DNA of 64,000 bases from W2P13-069 sp051876105 (GTDB taxonomy: Bacteria > Actinomycetota > Coriobacteriia > Coriobacteriales > QAMH01): assembly GCA_051876105.1 (NCBI GenBank), contig JBJEHN010000073.1, positions 1 through 64,000 on the forward strand, in the 5' to 3' direction. The notes under the pieces are model-generated. The model searched no databases. It saw only the letters and a program-made list of their open reading frames with translations, and was not told the DNA's origin. Each line of letters starts with the position of its first letter. Position 1 is the stretch's first letter. Position numbers and translations under genes: made by a program. Positions 59,632 to 64,000 of the stretch are shown one piece after another.

Positions 59632-62121
59632 CTAGCGCTTGCCGCCGCGCTTGTTGGCGTTGAACTTGCCCCGGTTCTCCTTGCGAACCACGCCGCGCTT
59701 GGTGCCGGCGTCGCCGCGGGCCTGCATGTTCTTGGCACCGGCCAGGCCGCCCTTCTCCTTGCGCTGGGCGCGCGCCTGGCTGCGGGCCTCCTGGAGCTCG
59801 AACTCAGCGCGGGCCTCCCTGCCTGCCTTGACAGAAGCCTCGCTGTCGATGCGGTTGCCGTCGAAGGTCTTGCCCCAGCGTTGCTCGCGCTTGGCGGCGC
59901 GGCGCTCGGCCTCCTTCTCCTTGACCGTCTTCTTGGCGCCGGTGCGGTTGCGGAAGAGGTTGCCGGCAGTGCAGCCCTCCTCCTTCTCGAGCGGCTTGCC
60001 CTGCAGGGCGCGGCGGGCGCGGTAGAACTGCTCCTCGCCCTCCTGCTCTTCAAGCAGGGTGGTGTCGACGGCAAAGCCCGTGACGCCGGCGCGGCGCAGG
60101 TCGCCGATGGCATGGGAGATGTCGAGCTTGACGGCGTTGTAGAGGTGGCCGCGGCCGTAGATGTCAGCCGTGACCGGGAAGAGGTAGCCCTTGCGGTCCT
60201 TGTAGAAGCGCGGAGCTCCCTTGCGGCGCTTGCATTTGGCGCACTTGCCGTCGCAGGGGCCCTCTGCCATCAGGAAGCAGTGGTCCGAGACCATGAGCTC
60301 CTGCCTGCCGTGGACCACCACGCCCAGGGGCAGCGGGCTGGCGTCTGCGAGCTGCTTGATCTGGGCCAGCGTGAGCTCCGGGCTGATCCAGGCGAAGTCG
60401 GCACCCAGCGCCGCCCAGACGCGCAGGGCGTCGGAGTTGGTGGCGTAGAGCTTGGGGCCAGCGGCCTTGCCCGCCTCCAGCTCGCTGATGGTCTGGGCAA
60501 CGCTGGTGGTCTCGTTGAAGTTGATGCGCGTGACGAAGGCGCTCATCTTGTCTGCCAGCTGGGGCACGGCGGAGGTGTCGAGCTTGCCGCAGGCCAGGCC
60601 CCTCTCGCGGGACTCGTGCGCAGCGAGGTCGAGCACGGCCTCCTCGTAGGCGGCGATGGCAGCGGCGCGGCACTTGTGCAGGGCGGAGAAGCCCATGCCC
60701 ACACCTTCGTCGAGCTGGATGTCCCACTCGATGATGCGGTAGGGGGTGCCGCCCAGGCGGTTGACATGCTCCATGACGTCGTCTTCTGTGATGGCGATGC
60801 TGCGCGCCTCCTCCACCACGGCGCCCTCGGCCTGGCCGTGGTTGCCCTTGTCGTCGCTGACCACGACCATCAGGGGCTGGCCCTTGAGTGCGGTCACAGA
60901 CGCGCGCAGGGCCACGGTCTGCAGGCCCTCCTGGGTGCGCTCGCGGCACTCGCGCGCCAAGGCGGCGCTGCGGATGCGGAAAAGGCGGTCTCCCGGGCTC
61001 ACCGCGCCGCGGATGTAGAGCTCCACGCGGCCTGGGCGCAGGTCGTCTGCCTGCTGCACCTCGTAGGTGGTGCGGCCCTTGGAGGTCCAGACCTCCAGCA
61101 GGTCGCCAGCCTCGATCTGCTCGCTCGTCTCCACCTGGACCATGCCGTTGCGGAAGCCGGAGACCCTGCCCACCAGCACGCCGCGGTTGTTGGGGCGCTT
61201 GTAGCCCATCATCTCGTTGCCGCGCTCGCCAGCCAGATAGGCCGGGGAGAACCCGCGCGAGAAGGCCTCGGAGAGGCCGGCTTTCTCCTCGGGCGCTGCC
61301 TCATAGCCATCCTCCTCGAGCCAGGCGCGGTCGAGGGCGGCGCGGTAGGTGCCCACCGCGGTGGAGACGTACTCGGCAGACTTCATGCGGCCCTCAATCT
61401 TGAGCGAGGCCACACCCGCCGCGATGAGCTGCGGCAGGTAGTCGATGCCCATGAGGTCCTTAGGGCTGAGCAGGTACTCGCCGGGGTCGGCGAGCTTCTT
61501 GCCGTCTGCATCGACGAGAGCGTAGGGCAGGCGGCAGGGCTGGGCGCACACGCCCCTGTTGGCGCTGCGGCCGCCGATGAGGCTGCTCAGCAGGCACTGG
61601 CCGCTCTGGCAGATGCACAGCGCGCCGTGGACGAAGACCTCGAGGTCCATGCCCAGCTCGGCCAGCTTGGCGATCTGCTCGACGGAGAGCTCGCGGGCCA
61701 GGGTCACGCGGCCGAAGCCCAGCTGGCGCGCGAACTCGATGCCCTTGGCGTCGCGGATGTTCATCTGGGTGGAGGTGTGCAGCTCCAGCTGGGGCAGCTC
61801 CTCGCGCAGGCGCTGGGCCAGGCCCACGTCCTGGATGATGGCGGCGTCGACGCCGGCCTCCGCGGCAGAGCACACCAGGCCCAGCGCCTGGTCCATCTCG
61901 CCGGGGTAGACCAAGGTGTTGGCGGTGAGGTAGACCTTGCGGCCCCTCAGGTGGGCATCGCGGCAGGCGGCCTTGAGGTCCTCCGGCGCGAAGTTATCTG
62001 CGTTGCAGCGGGCGTTGAAGCCCTCCCCCGCCCCCAGGTAGATGGCATCTGCGCCGGCGGCCAGGGCGGCCTCGAAGGCCTCGCGGTTGCCGGCAGGGGC
62101 AAGGAGCTCGGGTTTTCTCAT
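59632..62121 (-). CDS. U32-family peptidase with basic C-terminal tail
   Basis: The 829-residue protein starts with PELLAPAGNREAFEAALAAG and includes EVFVHGALCICQSGQC and GVCAQPCRLPY with SLKIEGRMKS, standard for the U32 (PrtC/YegQ/RlhA) family, followed by a second lobe. In characterised members the core modifies 23S rRNA or tRNA rather than degrading collagen. The last 130 residues are rich in Lys, Arg and Ala (KREQRWGKTF, RGVVRKENRGKF), consistent with RNA or ribosome contact. ATG 62121 has AGGA upstream. It is downstream of argH with a structured 116-base gap. Confidence 0.88.
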   Translation of the reverse strand: MRKPELLAPAGNREAFEAALAAGADAIYLGAGEGFNARCNADNFAPEDLKAACRDAHLRGRKVYLTANTLVYPGEMDQALGLVCSAAEAGVDAAIIQDVGLAQRLREELPQLELHTSTQMNIRDAKGIEFARQLGFGRVTLARELSVEQIAKLAELGMDLEVFVHGALCICQSGQCLLSSLIGGRSANRGVCAQPCRLPYALVDADGKKLADPGEYLLSPKDLMGIDYLPQLIAAGVASLKIEGRMKSAEYVSTAVGTYRAALDRAWLEEDGYEAAPEEKAGLSEAFSRGFSPAYLAGERGNEMMGYKRPNNRGVLVGRVSGFRNGMVQVETSEQIEAGDLLEVWTSKGRTTYEVQQADDLRPGRVELYIRGAVSPGDRLFRIRSAALARECRERTQEGLQTVALRASVTALKGQPLMVVVSDDKGNHGQAEGAVVEEARSIAITEDDVMEHVNRLGGTPYRIIEWDIQLDEGVGMGFSALHKCRAAAIAAYEEAVLDLAAHESRERGLACGKLDTSAVPQLADKMSAFVTRINFNETTSVAQTISELEAGKAAGPKLYATNSDALRVWAALGADFAWISPELTLAQIKQLADASPLPLGVVVHGRQELMVSDHCFLMAEGPCDGKCAKCKRRKGAPRFYKDRKGYLFPVTADIYGRGHLYNAVKLDISHAIGDLRRAGVTGFAVDTTLLEEQEGEEQFYRARRALQGKPLEKEEGCTAGNLFRNRTGAKKTVKEKEAERRAAKREQRWGKTFDGNRIDSEASVKAGREARAEFELQEARSQARAQRKEKGGLAGAKNMQARGDAGTKRGVVRKENRGKFNANKRGGKR

Positions 62122-62153
62122 AACGTCTCTCGTCCTTTCTTCAGGGCGTCCTA

Positions 62154-62192
62154 CAGCCCTCCGGCGCCTTTCGACGGCGCGCGCGGGGGCTG
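62154..62192 (-). other. hairpin between argH and the U32 gene
   Basis: ACAGCCC and GGGCTGT pair around an inner GGCGCC/GGCGC stem. A second small stem (GCGGG/CCCGC) lies at about 62207-62223. These may attenuate the argH-U32 transcript; there is no U-tract. Confidence 0.35.
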
Positions 62193-62237
62193 TCTCATCT
62201 CGTGCAAGCGGGCCGGACCCGCTCCGTTCCTTGGGTT

Positions 62238-63656
<1,419 letters not shown>

Positions 63657-63703
63657 GATGATCCTCTCGCACCGCCGCTCAGGCAGCGGGACTGGTTTAC
63701 CGG

Positions 63704-63725
63704 TGAATGCAAGCGTTTCATTGTA
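63704..63725 (-). promoter_or_regulatory. candidate argH promoter with weak ARG-box-like dyad
   Basis: On the minus strand TACAAT (63720-63725) is a good -10 sequence about 65 bases before the start codon. Immediately downstream, TGAATGCAAGCGTTTCA (63704-63720) has TGAA/TTCA ends like ArgR half-sites but is imperfect and one base short. No good -35 is seen. Confidence 0.25.
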
Positions 63726-63753
63726 TCAGGTGAAACGTATGTGCACACAGCAA

Positions 63754-63792
63754 AGCGGCCCGGGCCCCGCACACGCGGGAACCCGGGCCGCT
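63754..63792 (-). terminator. terminator of the transporter gene
   Basis: AGCGGCCCGGG (63754-63764) pairs with CCCGGGCCGCT (63782-63792), and an inner CCCGC/GCGGG pair closes the loop. On the minus strand TTTGCTG follows. It lies 20 bases after the transporter stop. Confidence 0.75.
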
Positions 63793-63812
63793 GGGCAGGC
63801 AGCCTCAGGCCG

Positions 63813-64000
63813 CTAGAACGATATGACGCCGAACTGCGCGCCCACGTAGGCGAGCAGCACCACGAAGACCAGGATGGGGGCGATGTACTTGATCATCACG
63901 GTCCAGGCACCCGCCAGCTTGAACGGGGAGGACTTGCGCACTTCCTCGACCAGGGTCTTGGGCTTCATCACAAAGCCCACGAAGAGGCAGGTGAGGATGC
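63813..64000 (-). CDS. SNF-family sodium-dependent transporter, 3' end only
   Basis: The last 61 codons of a gene running off the right edge. The peptide has two hydrophobic segments with the intervening KSSPFKLAGAWTVMIKYIAP, typical of the C-terminal helices of neurotransmitter:sodium symporter (SNF) proteins. The call is by pattern; the substrate cannot be told. Confidence 0.6.
   Translation of the reverse strand, partial: ILTCLFVGFVMKPKTLVEEVRKSSPFKLAGAWTVMIKYIAPILVFVVLLAYVGAQFGVISF

Overview
The window is a GC-rich chromosomal segment from an actinobacterium, most likely a member of the Coriobacteriia (Coriobacteriaceae/Atopobiaceae type). This is inferred, not proven. It rests on the actinobacterial cluster of a SepIVA-like coiled-coil gene, DUF177, rpmF, plsX, rnc, smc, ftsY and ffh; on a single-chain TsaB-RimI-TsaD protein; on a FolP-FolK fusion; and on a DMSO-reductase-family respiratory operon typical of anaerobic gut Coriobacteriia. 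Apart from tetR, a flavodoxin gene, uraA and two tRNA-Arg genes, everything lies on the minus strand. There is no rRNA operon, CRISPR array, prophage, IS element or obvious pseudogene. It is a dense housekeeping region with a few accessory genes.

Layout. 0.3-5.1 kb: three-gene molybdopterin oxidoreductase operon (catalytic subunit, four-cluster ferredoxin, NrfD membrane subunit); the catalytic subunit ends in an unusual threefold tyrosine-rich repeat. 5.5-8.2 kb: trigger-factor-like PPIase, Mrp/NBP35 Fe-S carrier and a divergent TetR regulator. 8.2-19.2 kb: protein targeting, chromosome and envelope cluster (ffh, ftsY, smc, rnc, plsX, rpmF, a 23S rRNA uracil methyltransferase-like gene, DUF177, SepIVA-like). 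19.3-25.0 kb: folate and cell-maintenance cluster (folP-folK, folE, ftsH, hpt, tilS). 25.1-33.4 kb: t6A tRNA modification (tsaB-rimI-tsaD fusion, tsaE) interleaved with an HlyD-like adaptor, a membrane J-protein, a family 4 uracil-DNA glycosylase, alr, an NAD(P)H-hydrate dehydratase and acpS, several with overlapping ends. 33.4-36.4 kb: glmS, then rpmA and an extended rplU with its own promoter. 36.5-46.0 kb: rod-shape supercluster (mreB, mreC, mreD, PBP2, rodA), a DUF697 protein, a radical SAM protein and a DUF2344 protein. 46.2-50.4 kb: ndk, a membrane-anchored TPR protein, a cyclophilin, tRNA-Arg(CCG) and gshA. 50.5-54.8 kb: tRNA-Arg(UCU), a ribbon-helix-helix-like protein, moaB, moaC, moaA, mobB and an EamA transporter. 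54.9-64.0 kb: tRNA-Gly, a flavodoxin-like reductase, tRNA-Pro, tyrS, upp and divergent uraA, a U32 peptidase, argH, and the 3' end of an SNF-family transporter.

How the parts fit. The moa/mob genes can make the cofactor used by the oxidoreductase at the left edge. The t6A fusion plus TsaE covers three of the four bacterial t6A proteins, leaving only TsaC to be found elsewhere. Ffh and FtsY form the SRP pathway, and smc, mre and SepIVA-like genes link DNA and envelope growth. upp with uraA is a uracil salvage pair. Most transcription units end in strong GC-rich hairpins, many with weak U-tracts. The points most worth a second look are the threefold C-terminal repeat on the molybdoenzyme, the heptapeptide shared by the SepIVA-like protein and the AcpS tail, the SAP-like tail on ribosomal protein L21, a perfect dyad in front of gshA, and a nested palindrome resembling REP elements before glmS.
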